From positions 1 to 64,000 of the forward strand of contig JAAWBG010000017.1 of assembly GCA_022792535.1 (NCBI GenBank): 64,000 nucleotides of DNA. The letters run 5' to 3'. Below the pieces are notes generated by a model. The model was given only the letters and a program-made list of their open reading frames with translations, did no database searches and was not told where the DNA came from. The DNA comes from Lachnospiraceae bacterium (GTDB taxonomy: Bacteria; Bacillota; Clostridia; Lachnospirales; Lachnospiraceae). A program made the position numbers and the translations under genes. This document shows, piece by piece, positions 1-8,735 of this stretch; the first letter of the stretch is position 1; each line of letters starts with the position of its first letter.

Positions 1-139
1 CGACTTTGCAAAACAGCTTAAAGTGTATAACCGCAGGGATTACAATAACTTTCCCATGCGGCCGCTTGGGTGGAAAACACCTAATGAAGTGTTAAAGAAT
101 TATCTGCGGTCAGTGTAACACATGTTTGACAAACCTACA
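1..139 (+). mobile_element. Right end of an insertion sequence
   Basis: The window opens inside an insertion sequence. The last 39 codons of its transposase are followed by a terminal inverted repeat at about 114-139. Read from the outside in, that repeat starts TGTAGG and contains ACATGTGTTACA. The same layout (TGTAGG...ACATGTGTTACA) is found at 51732-51757 in front of a decayed transposase, with about 21 of 26 positions identical, which fixes the boundary near 139. The sequence beyond 139 encodes the tail of a flavodoxin-like protein, so the element appears to have landed in that gene. The left part of the element lies outside the window. Confidence 0.75.
2..118 (+). CDS. Transposase, C-terminal end (partial)
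   Basis: An open frame runs from the window edge and ends at TAA 116-118. It encodes 38 residues including NNFPMRPLGWKTPNEVL, a sequence typical of the C-terminus of integrase-core (DDE) transposases of the IS3/IS481-like group, just after the last catalytic segment. The catalytic residues lie upstream of the window and cannot be checked. The frame continues off the left edge. The product would cut and join the element ends. Confidence 0.7.
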   Translation, partial: DFAKQLKVYNRRDYNNFPMRPLGWKTPNEVLKNYLRSV

Positions 140-338
140 ATTTTATTGCCCAGGGGGATTTAACTATGAAAAAATGTCTGCTTCGTCAAAACTTATGATG
201 AAGATGTTTATAAAAATGCTTAAAGCCAAAAAAGATAAAACAGAAGCAGAACAAGAAATGATAAAGATGATTTCTACGTCCTATGATATTTCAGACAAGA
301 AATATATCAAGCCTATTTTGGAATGTTTGAAAATGTAA
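140..338 (+). pseudogene. Flavodoxin-like protein, C-terminal remnant
   Basis: The frame from 126 (TTG) to 338 encodes GGFNYEKMSASSKLMMKMF and a following ...EQEMIKM...KPILECL tail. This resembles the C-terminal 60-65 residues of the firmicute flavodoxin-domain proteins of about 160-170 residues that use FMN for electron transfer. The N-terminal FMN-binding half is absent, because the insertion sequence ends at about 139. Codons before 140 belong to the element's inverted repeat. The fragment is therefore a disrupted gene, and its 5' part may survive on the other side of the element. The family call rests on remembered similarity and is moderately sure. Confidence 0.6.
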
Positions 339-364
339 TTTCTGTTTTTTGTACAGAGATTGAG

Positions 365-416
365 AGTAAAGTCATCAGCTCTGGGTCTGTGCATCTGTGT
401 CTCTGATGACTTTACT
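365..416. terminator. Bidirectional terminator-like hairpin
   Basis: A perfect 14-bp stem, AGTAAAGTCATCAG (365-378) paired with CTGATGACTTTACT (403-416), lies between the convergent flavodoxin remnant (+) and the PEBP remnant (-). Its position suggests a terminator, although the T-tracts are short. Confidence 0.5.
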
Positions 417-428
417 TAACGAGAATTT

Positions 429-795
429 TTATTCAAAATACCCGCAAACCTCTCCTTGTTGGATAATGTGGCCATTTGCCTTACTCAGAACTTTTCTCTT
501 AGTAGAAGATGCTTTCAAACTAATCTTACAATCTAATGCATAAATGGTAAAACAATATCTGTGGGATTTACCTTTCGGCGGCTTCGGTCCTGCATAGCGG
601 TGAAATCCATATCCGATTCCCTGTACCGCGCCCTCTGGTGAAGATACCGTTTTTCCTGATGGGATGGCTTTCGCAATTTTATCTGCTGCAGGAATGTTCC
701 AAATAATCCAATGTGTAAATCTTTTCATCGGATGGCTCAAATCTTCCAGGGTAATAATAAAAGTTTTGGCATATGGAGATAAGTTTTTTTCCCCT
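429..795 (-). pseudogene. YbhB/YbcL (PEBP, Raf-kinase-inhibitor-like) protein remnant
   Basis: The 133-aa frame ending at 429 contains FTHWIIWNIPAADKIAKAIP, then GIGYGFHRYAGPKPPKGKSHRY and ...FTIYALD. This is the ligand-pocket core of the phosphatidylethanolamine-binding-protein family (YbhB/YbcL). Full members have about 150-170 residues and begin with a strand leading to a GENLSP motif. Here only EKNLSP survives, directly joined to AKTFIITLEDL, so the N-terminus and a short internal segment seem deleted. Residues before EKNLSP are read from the overlapping CPBP remnant in another frame. Probably not functional. Confidence 0.55.
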
Positions 796-1204
796 CTTTC
801 TGCCCATAACAAAAAACAATGCAGCCGCAAAAGCTAATACCATAGTTGTAGCTGCACTGGCCTCAATTCCATATATGCCGCCATTCCAAATGTTGCTGCC
901 TACAGACTGTATATCAAATATTGCTGTTACATTTTCCTCATTGCCGCTTAAATTCAATCCAAGGACACTATACAAAATAGCATTCCAAAATGAATAAAAT
1001 GGTACTTACAATCACTGCCGTCAAAAATGAGGTTTTTTCTTTAAGCGCGTGCAAAACAATTCCCCTGCAAAGCATTTCTTCCGCTATAAACAAACCTGTG
1101 ATGTAACATACCCAAAAGGCAAGTATTTTCTTGATGATGAACAGTGATACAGGCATCTTAGTACTATTATTAAATGGACTGACTTTTTTCAAAAACTGTT
1201 TCAT
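785..1204 (-). pseudogene. CPBP (CAAX/bacteriocin-processing) intramembrane protease, frameshifted
   Basis: The 78-aa frame 1204-968 carries LFIAEEMLCRGIVLHALKE, the EExxxR motif that defines CPBP/Abi-type membrane metalloproteases. It stops just where the third motif should begin. The homologous continuation (FWNAILYSVLGLNLSGNEEN, then a membrane helix ending GRKRGKK) is found in a different frame at about 980-785. One frame change near 970-990 plus a short N-terminus indicate a broken gene. Its ATG overlaps the end of the TetR gene by four bases, so the two were translationally coupled. Confidence 0.6.
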
Positions 1205-1779
1205 TTTTCCATTCCACCCTGCAAATCATGAATACCATCCAGTATTGTTTTCAGTGCAAAATCAAAGCTGTCATTTATGGATAGGGGGTTTCCATATCCA
1301 CCATGGCTTTCAATGGAAGAAAACCCTTGCAGAAATCCCCGAAACATACGCACAATATGCACTTTTTGCTCCTCATTTAATTTGTAGGAATCAAGAACCT
1401 GAAAAAAAACAGACACCATACCCTGTGTCGCTTGCAAATGCTCCTCTGACTGATACATATTGTACCATTGCATGGCTTCAAACAATCCCTTATGCTCGGC
1501 AGCAAAATTACGATAAGCATAACATATCGCCATGATTGCATCATCCTTCGCCCTGCCTATGGCGGCTTTTGTAATCTTGTTTTCTAAAGAATGCCAGCCA
1601 TACAGCATAAGCTCTTTGTTTAGTTCATCAAGTCCACCATTAAAATGCTTATACAAAGATGGGGATTTTACTCCCAATTCTGCCGCCAACACCTTTAGGG
1701 TTACATTCGCAAGGCCTCTTTCATCCGCTATTTTAGCCGCCATTTCAATAATTGTTGTTTTGTTTAAACCTGCTTTCAT
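1201..1779 (-). CDS. TetR/AcrR family transcriptional regulator
   Basis: This is a one-domain repressor of about 192 residues when read from the ATG at 1777-1779 (MKAGLNKTT). The ORF track extends further upstream into the probable operator, so I prefer the shorter start. Residues 5-55 form the TetR helix-turn-helix (GLANVTLKVLAAELGVKSPSLYKHF). The C-terminal part resembles the WHG/TetR_C_13 ligand domain (MQWYNMY..., ending ...GFSSIESHGGYG). It is followed, with a 4-base overlap, by the decayed CPBP protease gene, its likely former target. A perfect inverted repeat lies just upstream and suggests autoregulation. The inducer is unknown. Confidence 0.85.
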   Translation of the reverse strand: MKAGLNKTTIIEMAAKIADERGLANVTLKVLAAELGVKSPSLYKHFNGGLDELNKELMLYGWHSLENKITKAAIGRAKDDAIMAICYAYRNFAAEHKGLFEAMQWYNMYQSEEHLQATQGMVSVFFQVLDSYKLNEEQKVHIVRMFRGFLQGFSSIESHGGYGNPLSINDSFDFALKTILDGIHDLQGGMEK

Positions 1780-1800
1780 ATTGGCTACTCCTATTTTTTT

Positions 1801-1821
1801 ATAGCTAATTATATTAGCTAT
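1801..1821. promoter_or_regulatory. Probable TetR operator (inverted repeat)
   Basis: A perfect dyad, ATAGCTAAT-TAT-ATTAGCTAT, lies 21 bases upstream of the chosen TetR start codon. Position and symmetry fit a self-regulating TetR operator. The assignment to this regulator is inference. Confidence 0.6.
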
Positions 1822-2145
1822 TATAGCATTCAAGTTCACTTGCGTCAATATATAAAAACTTCCGAAAATAAGCGGTAGAGTTTTTACACCCTACCGCCAT
1901 TATCAGTTATACATATAATATTTCATCGCTTTCCCACCTGTCGGCACAGTCGGTTCACAGCTTGAGTATTTCTCTCAATCGTATCTCCTAATTTTCTGCA
2001 CTTTCAGTTTTTTTACACTTTCAGTTTTAAATTTCCTCATTGATAGTTCATCTAAGTCCCTTTTAAATACGACATGATTCAAATACATACTACCATATCC
2101 AAATTCACAGGCAGTCTCCCAGTTCTTCCATTTCCATCAACAGCT

Positions 2146-3018
2146 TTACTTTTCCGCTACGGAAAACCATATTTCAAAATAGGAATTATTGTCGTGAACC
2201 TCAGCGCTGGGATAAACTTCTATGCACATCCCGCCTGCAGGCTGATATTTGCTGGTTGGAAAAAATTCTGTATAAATTTTCTGATACAGCTCTTGGAATG
2301 CTTCTGGCATTTTCCCAGTGTAAGGGAACACCGCCCAAGTGTTCGCAGGCACTTTCTCAATCGTCAGCCCTGCCTCCACGTCGCCGCCCGAATAAGCCGC
2401 TCCGATTGCGTAGTCAAAATCCCCCACTGTGGGATTGTCAAAGCATATCCCAACGATTGCCTCTCCGAAAATATTTTCTGGATTGACGTATTTGCACAAC
2501 CTGTCAATCGTTCCATCTGCTCCGCAAGACGTCCATGTCCTATGGATATTTTTCTGGCTGATTTCCTGTCCTCCTCCGTATCTGGCTCTTTTGGCAATGA
2601 CTTCAAACTCTTCCCGTTTTTCAATTCTGTAATTCATTGTTGTTCCTCCTTCTAATATAATTTTTACGGAAACTCTGGAAAAGGATTTGAGTGTAAGTTT
2701 TTCATTTTTCGCTTGGGCAGGGGTAATCCCGTGGAACTTTGTAAATGCTCTGCTAAAGCTTTCCGGACTGTTATATCCGTATTTTAAGGCAACGTCTATT
2801 ACTTTTTCATTTCCAGATGATAACTCTGTTCCTGCCAGCGATAATCTTCTATTGCGGATATATTCGCCAATAGAATAGCCGCAGATAATATGAAAAATTC
2901 TCTGAAAATGGAAACTTGAAGAATACGCTTGTTTTGCAATTTCAACATAGTCGATCTCCTCGGTAATATGATCTTCCATATAATCTATCGCCTTCTGTAA
3001 TCCTTTCACCCATTCCAT
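2146..3018 (-). CDS. AraC family regulator with GyrI-like effector domain
   Basis: A 290-residue protein with two parts. Residues 1-105 hold the double helix-turn-helix of AraC/XylS regulators (EIAKQAYSSSFHFQRIFH, then VIDVALKYGYNSPESFSRAF). Residues 125-290 form a GyrI-like small-molecule-binding domain (MNYRIEKREEFEVIAKRARY to ...NNSYFEIWFSVAEK), as in the Rob/SoxS-like multidrug regulators of firmicutes. The start at 3018 follows a GGAAGGGAGGG ribosome site. No partner gene is coupled to it. The 300 bases downstream (1849-2145) hold only a GCGGTAG/CTACCGC hairpin near 1872-1898. The regulator probably senses a hydrophobic or aromatic compound, but the target is unknown. Confidence 0.88.
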   Translation of the reverse strand: MEWVKGLQKAIDYMEDHITEEIDYVEIAKQAYSSSFHFQRIFHIICGYSIGEYIRNRRLSLAGTELSSGNEKVIDVALKYGYNSPESFSRAFTKFHGITPAQAKNEKLTLKSFSRVSVKIILEGGTTMNYRIEKREEFEVIAKRARYGGGQEISQKNIHRTWTSCGADGTIDRLCKYVNPENIFGEAIVGICFDNPTVGDFDYAIGAAYSGGDVEAGLTIEKVPANTWAVFPYTGKMPEAFQELYQKIYTEFFPTSKYQPAGGMCIEVYPSAEVHDNNSYFEIWFSVAEK

Positions 3019-3191
3019 GTTTTTCCCTCCTTCCGTAACTTAGTATAGAAAAATAACAACAGCTTTTCCTGATATTCTATGCTTTGCTCTGTTAAGTTTC
3101 AATTATCTCTCTTACTTTTATTTTTAAGGGCGTCCATAACAATTTTCCATTTTCCGGTGTGTAACTTTCACTTTTTCAATCTTAAAATCAC

Positions 3192-3220
3192 TTGACAATA
3201 TTATTGCAGCTCACTATACT
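3192..3220 (+). promoter_or_regulatory. Sigma-A promoter for the small membrane protein
   Basis: TTGACA (3192-3197), a 17-base spacer and TATACT (3215-3220), 60 bases before the ATG at 3280. It overlaps the possible TetR relic. Confidence 0.6.
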
Positions 3221-3283
3221 AAAGCGGCAGCCCGCGGCGTATCAGTGGGTTCCATTTACAATTTCAAAGGAGGCAGATTATGA
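3206..3283 (+). pseudogene. Possible relic of a TetR helix-turn-helix
   Basis: Translating 3206-3283 gives AAHYTKAAARGVSVGSIYNF followed by KGG and a stop. This looks like the recognition-helix region of TetR repressors (…AGVSVGSIYNHFKGK) with one residue missing and nothing before or after it. TetR genes commonly precede small membrane-protein genes such as the one that follows. The match is short and the same bases carry a good promoter, so coincidence is possible. Confidence 0.4.
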
Positions 3284-3705
3284 AAGTAAAACGGAATACG
3301 CTGCTGCTCCTTGCCTGTCTGGTGTGGAGCGCGGCGGGATTTAATATTCTCCGTATTGGCTTGCTGGCTTATCCAGCTTATCTTACGACCTTAAATTGTC
3401 TATTGTCTGCATTGGTTTTTTCAGTGTTTCAAAAATTTATTTTTGGAAAACTGGTAAAAAAGCATACTGCCAGAATCAACGTTTATTCCGAAGAACGTCT
3501 TTTTTTCCTGAAGTTTTTTGATAAAAAAGCATTTATCATCATGGCGGTAATGATGACCGGCGGTATTGGACTGCGTGCAGGCAAACTTGCGCCAGAGGAA
3601 TTTATCGCAGTTTTCTACACCGGCTTAGGAGCTTCCCTTCTGCTGGCTGGATTATTGTTTGGCCGCAATTACGTCAGAGCAGTACTTTCAGGCGCCACAG
3701 TTTAA
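3280..3705 (+). CDS. Small integral membrane protein, unknown function
   Basis: A 141-residue protein starting at ATG 3280, behind AAAGGAGGCAG. It has four likely membrane segments: residues 7-25, 30-52, 83-100 and 108-127. A basic stretch (KLVKKHTARINVYSEE) lies between the second and third. I do not recognise a family. A possible TetR fragment directly upstream suggests it was once the target of a TetR repressor, as many small transport-related membrane proteins are. It stands alone, followed by an XRE regulator on the same strand after a 124-base gap. Confidence 0.7.
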   Translation: MKVKRNTLLLLACLVWSAAGFNILRIGLLAYPAYLTTLNCLLSALVFSVFQKFIFGKLVKKHTARINVYSEERLFFLKFFDKKAFIIMAVMMTGGIGLRAGKLAPEEFIAVFYTGLGASLLLAGLLFGRNYVRAVLSGATV

Positions 3706-3829
3706 AATTTAACTTCTCATTAAAAAATCCCCTTGAAAGTTAACGCCTCCTCTATTGTTACCAGCGTAATTCCATGCTACCATAAAAACAGCAAAACTTT
3801 TATATCTTTCAGATTGAGGAGGCGGCATT

Positions 3830-4909
3830 ATGCCTATGAATTTGATCATCCAAGAAAGGCGAAAAGCATTGGGTTTGACACAAGAACAAGTAGCCAAATA
3901 TCTCAATGTATCCATTCCTGCTGTCAGCAAGTGGGAATCAGGCGCTACAAACCCTGATATCTCTCTGCTGGTACCTTTGGCACGCTTGCTTAAAACTGAT
4001 TTGAACACCCTGCTCTGTTTTCAGGAAGACATATCGCAACAGGAAATCGGATATTTCTGCAGGGAAATTAATTCCCTTGTCCAGACCAGTGGAATTGCAT
4101 CCGGCTTTCAGGCTGCAGCGGAAAAACTCCACGAATACCCCCATAACGAGACATTATTGCACTGTCTTACTTTTCAGCTTGACGGTTTATTGATCCTGTC
4201 TGGATTGTCTGAAGAAGAAATGGACCCATATAACACTTTGCTTGCCAAATGGTACTGCAAGCTTGCAGAAAGCAGCGACAGCAAAATCCGTAATAGCGCC
4301 GACTATATGAGAGTAAGCAGATTTATCCAGAAAGGCGACTATGATAAAGCACAGGAAATTTTGGATTTAATGCCGGATAAAGAAGATTTTATCAGCAGCA
4401 TAGCTGACAAACGAATGCTGCAGATTAATATCTATCTAGGCCAAGGTGAAACAGAAAAAGCGATCAAAGAATTACAGAGCGCACTGCTTACGTCTCTCAC
4501 TAAAGTTCAGATGCTGCTCTGTAAGATGATCGACGCTGAATTAGCGGCAGATAACATGCAGACTGCAAAAAATATTGCAGAAAAAACAAGTCAAATGGCT
4601 ATCCTTTTTGACTTATGGGAATATAATTCATTTATAGCTCCTTTGCAGATCGCCAGCGCAGAGAAAGACGCCGATGAATGTATTGTTCTTTTACGGAAAA
4701 TTCTTGCGGCCATACGCCATCCCTGGGATATGAGCAGCTCTCCCTTATTCTATCATATTGCCAAAATTGCTAAAACTTCCGATCCCAAACAAATGCTGCC
4801 GGCAATTCTGTCCGAAATGGAAAGTACGGACGCTGCATATGCTTTTTTACAAGATCATACTGAATTCAGAGAATTACTTTCTGAATATAAGGCATTGCTG
4901 GACAAATAA
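3830..4909 (+). CDS. XRE family regulator with TPR-like C-terminal domain
   Basis: A 359-residue protein. The N-terminal helix-turn-helix covers residues 5-62 (LIIQERRKALGLTQEQVAKY ... SVSIPAVSKWESG-type core). Residues 75-359 are all-helical with repeat character (DYDKAQEILDLMPD, GQGETEKAIKELQSAL, ADNMQTAKNIAEK), as in TPR-containing XRE regulators that sense peptides or act in global control. The start follows GAGGAGGCGGC. It is monocistronic between a membrane-protein gene and a convergent acetyltransferase. The ligand is unknown. Confidence 0.85.
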   Translation: MPMNLIIQERRKALGLTQEQVAKYLNVSIPAVSKWESGATNPDISLLVPLARLLKTDLNTLLCFQEDISQQEIGYFCREINSLVQTSGIASGFQAAAEKLHEYPHNETLLHCLTFQLDGLLILSGLSEEEMDPYNTLLAKWYCKLAESSDSKIRNSADYMRVSRFIQKGDYDKAQEILDLMPDKEDFISSIADKRMLQINIYLGQGETEKAIKELQSALLTSLTKVQMLLCKMIDAELAADNMQTAKNIAEKTSQMAILFDLWEYNSFIAPLQIASAEKDADECIVLLRKILAAIRHPWDMSSSPLFYHIAKIAKTSDPKQMLPAILSEMESTDAAYAFLQDHTEFRELLSEYKALLDK

Positions 4910-4957
4910 TGGAAGACACTTTCAGAAAGTCGAGTTGATACATTCTTAGAAACCATT

Positions 4958-5593
4958 TTATTCCAGAAAGGAATGGCTCATAATATAAAATTCCTCCTGG
5001 CTTGGCTGACATTTCTTTTCCATTTCTCCTAAAGCAGCATCGTACTGCATTGCTGCCTCCTCATTGATCTCCATCACCGGACTGCTCTGATAAAACCATT
5101 TTCTCCCGTCCAGCGCATTGGGCGCAAGTTCCTTTACCATCATTGCCGCCGGATACTTTCCATTTTCCAGACAAACATTGTATTTTTTGCAGCTTCTAAA
5201 CCCTCTGCTCACATAATTTACAGGGCTTCCAAATATCACAATGACATCGTATCCCATCTTTTCTGCCTGCTGAAAAGAATGTTCCATCAGCTTCTTTCCA
5301 TAACCCTTCCGCTGAAATTCGGGGACCACGCAGACGGGCCCAAATGTGAGTATTTCTTTTTCTTCTCCCTTTTCATCTGTCAGTTTCGCCTTTGTGTACA
5401 TAATATTTCCAATAATCTGACCCTCCAGTTCCATTACAAAATCCAGTTCCGCTATAAAATCCCTATGCTGACGCATAGTATGCACCAGATAGTGTTCTAC
5501 GCAGCCTTCCATGTAAAGGTTATAAAACGATTTTCTGGTAATGTCTTCCACACTTTTATAATCTGCTTCTATTTCATTTCGTATCTTTATCAT
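4958..5593 (-). CDS. GNAT family N-acetyltransferase
   Basis: About 211 residues from the ATG at 5593 (MIKIRNE), chosen over the GTG at 5611 because the GGAGGGTG site precedes it. The GNAT fold transfers acetyl from acetyl-CoA to an amine. The acetyl-CoA loop is visible as VVPEFQRKGYGKKLMEHSF near residues 92-110, preceded by the strand LTFGPVCV. The C-terminal part (YPAAMMVKELAPNALDG) matches YhbS-like N-acetyltransferases that accept a variety of small molecules. The substrate cannot be told. It is convergent with the XRE gene. Confidence 0.88.
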   Translation of the reverse strand: MIKIRNEIEADYKSVEDITRKSFYNLYMEGCVEHYLVHTMRQHRDFIAELDFVMELEGQIIGNIMYTKAKLTDEKGEEKEILTFGPVCVVPEFQRKGYGKKLMEHSFQQAEKMGYDVIVIFGSPVNYVSRGFRSCKKYNVCLENGKYPAAMMVKELAPNALDGRKWFYQSSPVMEINEEAAMQYDAALGEMEKKCQPSQEEFYIMSHSFLE

Positions 5594-5730
5594 TTTTAAA
5601 ACACCCTCCACATTTCTATTCTATCCTTTTCTGATTTCAATCAAGGGCAGGATATCATCTTCAGATTGATATAGTCATTATACCATATCAAATCTTCTCC
5701 TGCATCCTCCTAAACAGTCTAATCCGTATA

Positions 5731-5759
5731 TGGACAATTATCCAAAAATATGGTATGAT
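5731..5759 (+). promoter_or_regulatory. Promoter upstream of the CorA-like gene
   Basis: TGGACA (5731-5736), 17-base spacer, TATGAT (5754-5759), about 120 bases before the chosen ATG at 5878. A weaker alternative (TTGACA at about 5770) also exists. Confidence 0.45.
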
Positions 5760-5877
5760 TTTAACAACATTTGACACACATTTTATACAGCAATAGTAAT
5801 CATTTTGTACCAGCGTATCAATGGTTGGATTCAATAAGAAAAAGGAGTTGTATCCCACTCCTTTTACGAGGAATTTT

Positions 5878-6858
5878 ATGGAAAATTATACCTTTCTTCA
5901 AGTCATGGGCCGAGGCCGTCATCCAGAGAATGCAGGCATTGCAGACAGCTCTTACTGCATTTTTTCCCGCCCCATTGAGGAACCTGTTCTGCGTCAGAAT
6001 ATTTTTGGAGATGAGTCTTCCCTGACTCTGGAACTCAATTACGGAGAGGGAGATCTGCTGAGCGACCTTCGTCTTCGACAGGCAGGCACAAATCTGATTC
6101 TGGAAGAGTCTTCGACAGGCCAGTTCCAGTCTTTCCTGATGGATAAAGAGATCAAATACATCGGTCATGCTTTTATGTATGCCCTTCTGTTTAAAATTGC
6201 CGATTTGAATGAATTGGTGGAACACAGTATCAAAGATATGAAGATTCTGGAGGACTCTCTGGACAACCGCATTGACAACAGCGGCACATATGAGATTCTG
6301 GATTTTCGCCGGCGCTATACAGAATACGGCAATCAGATCATTGCCCTGAAAGAAATTGTCGCCCGTATTGACAAAGGCTACTATCCCATGCAGATGCAAA
6401 ACAGCTATGTACTCCAGGGACAGGTCGCATTAGATTTTCGTTTTTTAGAAGAACGCTACGAATTAAATAAAAATACTATCATTAAGGACTTAGATACTTA
6501 CACTTCCATTGTCAGCAACAATCTCAGCCGCAACACTCGTCTTTTAACTCTGGTTTCTTTAGGGGCTGTGGCATTAAACTTTATGTTCGGAAGTCTGCTG
6601 GCCGTCAGCCCGGCTATCGGCGTCACTGGAGGGGTTCTGATCGGCGGATTAACTGCCGGAGCCGCTGTTTTCTACCGTTCTAATGGCAGCCGGCGTTTTT
6701 CCCGTCTCCATGACAGCCAGATTCTTTCTGATGTTCTGGAAGAAAAACCTGCGGATAAATCCTATGCTCTGGAACAGCAGAAAAAATCCCCTGAGAACCT
6801 AGAGACATCGAAGGAGCATACGAAAAACACAGAAGATGCCAAACCCCTGCAAAAATAA
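5878..6858 (+). CDS. CorA-like membrane protein lacking the GMN motif
   Basis: 326 residues from the ATG at 5878. I prefer it to the ATG at 5821 because CGAGGAATTTT sits correctly in front of it. It has a soluble alpha/beta N-terminal part, a long helical stalk (MKILEDSLDNRI to YTSIVSNNLSRN) and two membrane helices close to the C-terminus (LLTLVSLGAVALNFMFGSLL and IGVTGGVLIGGLTAGAAVFY). This is the architecture of CorA-type divalent-cation channels. The signature GMN at the end of the first helix is absent; the loop reads SLLAVSPAIGV. A charged tail of about 50 residues follows. It may be a divergent channel, a regulator, or an unrelated protein with similar topology. Confidence 0.6.
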   Translation: MENYTFLQVMGRGRHPENAGIADSSYCIFSRPIEEPVLRQNIFGDESSLTLELNYGEGDLLSDLRLRQAGTNLILEESSTGQFQSFLMDKEIKYIGHAFMYALLFKIADLNELVEHSIKDMKILEDSLDNRIDNSGTYEILDFRRRYTEYGNQIIALKEIVARIDKGYYPMQMQNSYVLQGQVALDFRFLEERYELNKNTIIKDLDTYTSIVSNNLSRNTRLLTLVSLGAVALNFMFGSLLAVSPAIGVTGGVLIGGLTAGAAVFYRSNGSRRFSRLHDSQILSDVLEEKPADKSYALEQQKKSPENLETSKEHTKNTEDAKPLQK

Positions 6859-6866
6859 AATACTGC

Positions 6867-6915
6867 AGACCAGGAGCCATCCAATTTCCCCTTGAAATTG
6901 GATGGCTCCTGGTCT
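6867..6915. terminator. Strong bidirectional terminator
   Basis: A perfect 22-bp stem (AGACCAGGAGCC... 6867-6888 with its complement 6894-6915) around a 5-base loop, flanked by A-rich and T-rich bases. It separates the convergent CorA-like gene and the chemoreceptor. Confidence 0.85.
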
Positions 6916-6967
6916 CTAAAAACAATCTATTATTTGATAACAATTTATCTGCTAACAGATATCAATC

Positions 6968-8638
6968 TCACACGCTAAACTTATCCATCAGCCCCACCAT
7001 GGTCTCTACCTGGGCTTTCTGTTCCTGACTGACAGCGGCTGTCTCCTGGGAAGCTGCAGAATTACTGTCCACAATCTCTGCAATACGTCTCATTGTCTCA
7101 TTCAGCTGATGCATGTTCTGCACATCGTTAGTAAGAATTCCTGACATTCTCCCCATTCTTCCTGTGGCTTCTCTGGCTCCTAACATTACTTCGTCCATAT
7201 TTGCCACTGTTTCATCTGCAATGGAGATTCCTCTCTCCAGGGCCAGAACTGTTCTCTCAATCAGTTTGTCTGTTTCCCCTGCTGCCTGCGCAGACTCCTC
7301 GGCAAGACTCTTCACCTGATCTGCAACCACTGCAAATCCTTTTCCAGCTTCTCCCGCCCTGGCGGCCTCTATTGCCGCGTTTAAGGATAACAGATTGGTC
7401 TGAGACGCAATATCCTCAATGGTATTTATAATTTGTCCTATCTCTTCTGAACAACTGCTGATTTCGCTGATTGCCCCTTTCAACTCCTGCATTTTAGCAT
7501 TTCCCGCCTCTAACACATGTCCTGCCCGCATAGAAATCTCTACTGTCTCTGTTGCCTCTAAGGCGCTGTGTTCCATACTTTTATACATGTCATTCATCAG
7601 ACTTACCAGATCTGATATCTTTCCTGCCTGTTCCTGGCTTCCTTCTGCCAAATCGACTGCAGCGCAGGACAATTGTTCAGATCCTCCGTCAATCTGCAGA
7701 GAAACTTCCCGAATCGTCCCCAAAGTTTCTTTCATCTTCTCGCTGATTTTCAGAAATGACTCTTTAATCTGTCCGTATTCCCCCACATACTCCTGACCCA
7801 TCTCAAAATTATAATCTCCGTTTCCCATTCCTTCCAAAATATCGGAAATTTCCTGAATCATCTCTGTGGTGTTGCTCTTCATATGAAAAATAGCGCCTGC
7901 CATTTTTCCTACTTCGCTCTCGTCTTCTTCAATTTCAAACTCTGCATGGAAGTTTCCCTCTGCCAGTTCCACCATCTGATCCGATACCTTCACAATAGGT
8001 ATCAGCAATTCTTCTCTGGAAAATTTCACAATTTTGGCAACTTGTAAGATCAAGTATATGAAAGAAAGGCCATAGAGTACCTGGACAATTCCCTGGAATA
8101 TTCTCAATCCAATTTTGGTATTTTTTATCCGTGTCTGAATGTGGGTAATCACTTCGTCCGTCAGAGTATTGATCTGCTGTGTCGTATCCCGATATTCTTC
8201 CCCATATACCCGGCTCTTTGCCGCCTCTATATCGCCTTTTCCAGCAAGTTCTAACGCCTCTTCTTCTATGGGAACCAGTCCGTTGGAAAATTCTGCGATC
8301 TGGTTCATACTGTCCCACTCTTCCTGGCTTATCTTATTCTTTTTTAATCCTGCCAATGCAGCGTCACGATTTTTGTCCTCATTCAGCTCTTTCATATAGG
8401 TATCGTAATACCCCTGCTCTCCAGTGGCCGCATATGCCTGCACCGCATAGGTCAAGGTCTTGGATGCAAGTCTGTACTGGTTCAAATATGCAGTGGTTTC
8501 TAATTCTTTATCCGCTACCCGGCTCATCCAGATGTTGGTCCCAATAGAAAGCAAAAGCAAAACAGCCCCTACTCCCACTACAGTCATTGACCGCCTGACT
8601 ATCTTTTTTAATTGAAACGATTGGCTGTTTTTCTCCAT
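6968..8638 (-). CDS. Methyl-accepting chemotaxis protein
   Basis: A 556-residue membrane chemoreceptor. A membrane helix (residues 14-36, [20 protein letters not shown]) is followed by an extracellular four-helix-type sensor (37-185), a second membrane helix (about 186-206) and HAMP-like linkers ([20 protein letters not shown]). The signalling domain contains the conserved hairpin tip [20 protein letters not shown] with [15 protein letters not shown]. It would hand signals to CheA/CheW. No che or flagellar gene is in the window. Expressed alone; its ligand is unknown. Confidence 0.93.
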   Translation of the reverse strand: MEKNSQSFQLKKIVRRSMTVVGVGAVLLLLSIGTNIWMSRVADKELETTAYLNQYRLASKTLTYAVQAYAATGEQGYYDTYMKELNEDKNRDAALAGLKKNKISQEEWDSMNQIAEFSNGLVPIEEEALELAGKGDIEAAKSRVYGEEYRDTTQQINTLTDEVITHIQTRIKNTKIGLRIFQGIVQVLYGLSFIYLILQVAKIVKFSREELLIPIVKVSDQMVELAEGNFHAEFEIEEDESEVGKMAGAIFHMKSNTTEMIQEISDILEGMGNGDYNFEMGQEYVGEYGQIKESFLKISEKMKETLGTIREVSLQIDGGSEQLSCAAVDLAEGSQEQAGKISDLVSLMNDMYKSMEHSALEATETVEISMRAGHVLEAGNAKMQELKGAISEISSCSEEIGQIINTIEDIASQTNLLSLNAAIEAARAGEAGKGFAVVADQVKSLAEESAQAAGETDKLIERTVLALERGISIADETVANMDEVMLGAREATGRMGRMSGILTNDVQNMHQLNETMRRIAEIVDSNSAASQETAAVSQEQKAQVETMVGLMDKFSV

Positions 8639-8735
8639 AATTTTCCCTTTGCTTTCTATTTTTTGTTGAATTTGTCTAATAATATTTTACTTTATATTAC
8701 TTATTTCATCAAGTTTAACTATTATATTTCTTAAA

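Noticed and set aside
1872-1898. GCGGTAG/CTACCGC hairpin
   Set aside because: Too short and without a T-run on either strand to call a terminator confidently.
2074-2655. 193-aa plus-strand ORF
   Set aside because: Shadow of the AraC/GyrI gene on the minus strand.
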